64,000 nt of DNA, taken from positions 186,001 through 250,000 of the forward strand of contig NZ_CP071636.1 in assembly GCF_017357385.1 (NCBI RefSeq). Reading direction: 5' to 3'. Below the pieces are notes generated by a model. The model worked only from the letters and a program-made list of their open reading frames with translations. It ran no database searches and was not told where the DNA came from. Made by a program: the position numbers and the translations under genes. Origin of the DNA: Rhizobium sp. NZLR1 (GTDB taxonomy: Bacteria; Pseudomonadota; Alphaproteobacteria; Rhizobiales; Rhizobiaceae). Positions 62,984-64,000 of this stretch are shown here, one piece after another (position 1 is the stretch's first letter; every line of letters begins with the position of its first letter).

Positions 62984-63023
62984 AAAGCGCGTCGCATCAA
63001 ACTTGATTCATGCGACGCGCTTT
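62984..63023. repeat. 14-bp inverted repeat abutting repeat A copy 3
   Basis: AAAGCGCGTCGCAT (62984-62997) and ATGCGACGCGCTTT (63010-63023) are perfect complements around 12 bases. Its right arm runs directly into the tail of family A copy 3, so the two may form one composite element. Lies upstream of the CDF gene. Confidence 0.75.
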
Positions 63024-63088
63024 AGTCCTCTGTTTTTATGCATGTCGTTATCCCGGAACCGCTGCACCCTTCCGGGCGACATGCTTTA
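63021..63088 (-). repeat. Dispersed palindromic repeat, family A (copy 3)
   Basis: Outer arms at 63040-63047 and 63077-63084 and, on the minus strand, inner stem CCCGGAA/TTCCGGG around GGTGCAGCGG, with the ATAAAAACAGAGGACTAAAG tail. Oriented towards the CDF gene 160 bases away, like the other two copies relative to their downstream genes. Nothing is recognised in 63091-63349. Confidence 0.85.
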
Positions 63089-63349
63089 GTTTGGATGGAA
63101 ATCTCGCTTGTGATGGCTATTTGCGAAAGCCAGGGCAGCGGTTAGACAGCCTCATCGCCCAATGGCAGAAGCCTGGCAGTCTCGGCCTACTCCGCTACCG
63201 TGGTGGGAGCACGGTGGGCCAGGCTTGCGTCTTCCGCTCGGTCGAGGTGAGCCGCTATACAAACTCGCGATCATCGTCTGGGAGATCATGGGAGGCGGTG
63301 CGACCCGCCTCGACCTGACATTCGTGGGGCACGTCAGCGCCGATAATCG

Positions 63350-63709
63350 TCATTTAGTATAAAAAGTCATGTTGCCGTTGCGTGCCCGTGACACCCACTC
63401 GATATCGTTCGGCCCGAGCTTTTTGGTCTTGAGCTGCGCCACGAGCCATTTGTTCGACCGAATTGCGGCTCTGATAGCTGAAACGTGTTCTTCACTCCCT
63501 GGTTGTGGGTGTGAACCGGTCTCCGAAAAACCTGCGACCCTGTAGCTCACGATCGTGAATCTTTTGCCGTGATAAGCCCGCACCGCGTCAGGCAAACTCT
63601 CACTCCAGTTCATTCTTCGAAATTCGCGTCGATCCTGCTGGGCTTGTATCGGAAGGGTACCGGCGAAAGCAGTCAACGCGGCAACTCCAATGATCACGGC
63701 CATCTTCAT
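63350..63709 (-). CDS. Small exported hypothetical protein
   Basis: 119 residues. A signal peptide (MKMAVIIGVAALTAFAGTLP, cleavage near IQAQ) precedes a basic mature part with YRVAGFSETGSHPQPGSEEH and IEWVSRARNGNMTFYTK. The ATG at 63709 has AGGAG eight bases upstream. No cysteines and no known domain recognised. Periplasmic; function unknown. Confidence 0.7.
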   Translation of the reverse strand: MKMAVIIGVAALTAFAGTLPIQAQQDRREFRRMNWSESLPDAVRAYHGKRFTIVSYRVAGFSETGSHPQPGSEEHVSAIRAAIRSNKWLVAQLKTKKLGPNDIEWVSRARNGNMTFYTK

Positions 63710-63989
63710 CTCTTTAACTCCTGAGAACAAAATGTTCCTCGGCGCGAAAGATAGCCCATGCGCAGGAGCCGGGCATTGAGTTCGATCAATGGTGTCCAGG
63801 CGAGAGCATGATGAATGGAAAGAGGCCATTCCCGCATGGCCACGCACACTGTTCTAGCGGCAAAGTGGACGGTTGCAGACTACGCATTGAACCGGATTGC
63901 GGCGCCTATTGTTTGGGTGGAAGATCATGCCGAGGAACCGCTGTCCGAAAGCGCATCGGCACGGAAAGGAAGATTCTCGGGAGGTCTTC

Positions 63990-64000
63990 ATGACAACGTC
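63990..64000 (+). CDS. Start of a further gene, truncated by window edge
   Basis: An ATG at 63990 follows GGGAGG with about six-base spacing; only three and a half codons (MTT...) are visible. The product cannot be named. Confidence 0.35.

Noticed and set aside
62984..63088. Two adjoining inverted repeats, considered as IS ends.
   Set aside because: No transposase between or beside them, and the second is a dispersed family A element found elsewhere without target duplication.

Overview
The window reads as a high-GC alphaproteobacterial chromosome or large replicon, most likely Rhizobium (leguminosarum/etli type). The reasons are the gene content, frequent ATGA/TGATG translational overlaps, GTG and TTG starts, and dispersed intergenic palindromes of the kind common in rhizobial genomes. 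No rRNA, tRNA or CRISPR array was seen, and there is no prophage. The DNA alternates long, compact, ordinary operons with short decayed stretches (about 18.7-22.2 kb, 33.0-40.1 kb) that hold toxin-antitoxin genes, an IS200/IS605 remnant and gene fragments.

Layout. 1-4.4 kb: end of a YhaO-like metallophosphoesterase and a YhaN-like SMC-type ATPase (DNA ends/repair). 4.7-18.6 kb: three-gene envelope operon with a 1878-residue exported protein carrying an LprI/DUF1311 domain, a 1989-residue bacterial alpha-2-macroglobulin that has lost the thioester Cys, and penicillin-binding protein 1C. 18.7-22.2 kb: orphan BrnA-like antitoxin, IS remnant, small protein, RsgA GTPase, DUF2277 protein and palindromic repeats. 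22.2-30.5 kb: eight-gene minus-strand operon for an amino sugar (DeoR regulator, BadF-type kinase, ABC importer, AgaS-type SIS protein, KbaZ/GatZ). 30.7-33.0 kb: GH4 alpha-galactosidase-like gene divergent from an AraC regulator. 33.1-33.8 kb: FitAB/VapBC toxin-antitoxin. 34-40 kb: quinone oxidoreductase, two MFS transporters and several pseudogenes (nitroreductase, a DUF2156-like gene, an AsnC regulator). 40.1-46.9 kb: hypothetical proteins, a membrane TPR protein with a winged-helix-like N-terminus, a CYTH phosphatase, DUF2950 and DUF3300 proteins. 47.2-52.6 kb: plus-strand operon DUF3302-HlyD-SulP-PPK2-AI-2E transporter. 52.7-53.5 kb: small protein and a 2-TM potassium channel. 53.7-61.8 kb: five-gene minus-strand operon of an AdiA-like decarboxylase, a SpeF-like ornithine decarboxylase, a PotE-like antiporter, a solute-binding protein and a Ca2+/H+ antiporter. 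61.9-64 kb: CDF-family transporter, a small exported protein and the first codons of a further gene.

The strongest functional stories are three. (i) The decarboxylase/antiporter operon is preceded by a perfect FNR/FixK box placed exactly as in a class II FNR promoter, which points to oxygen-limited, acid-stress expression. (ii) The amino-sugar operon could run kinase, then AgaS, then KbaZ acting as a tagatose-6-phosphate 4-epimerase, straight to fructose-6-phosphate, with no aldolase gene present. (iii) A thioester-less macroglobulin is paired with PbpC and a giant LprI-domain protein. In addition, a palindromic repeat occurs three times upstream of genes in the same orientation with compensatory changes in its inner stem.
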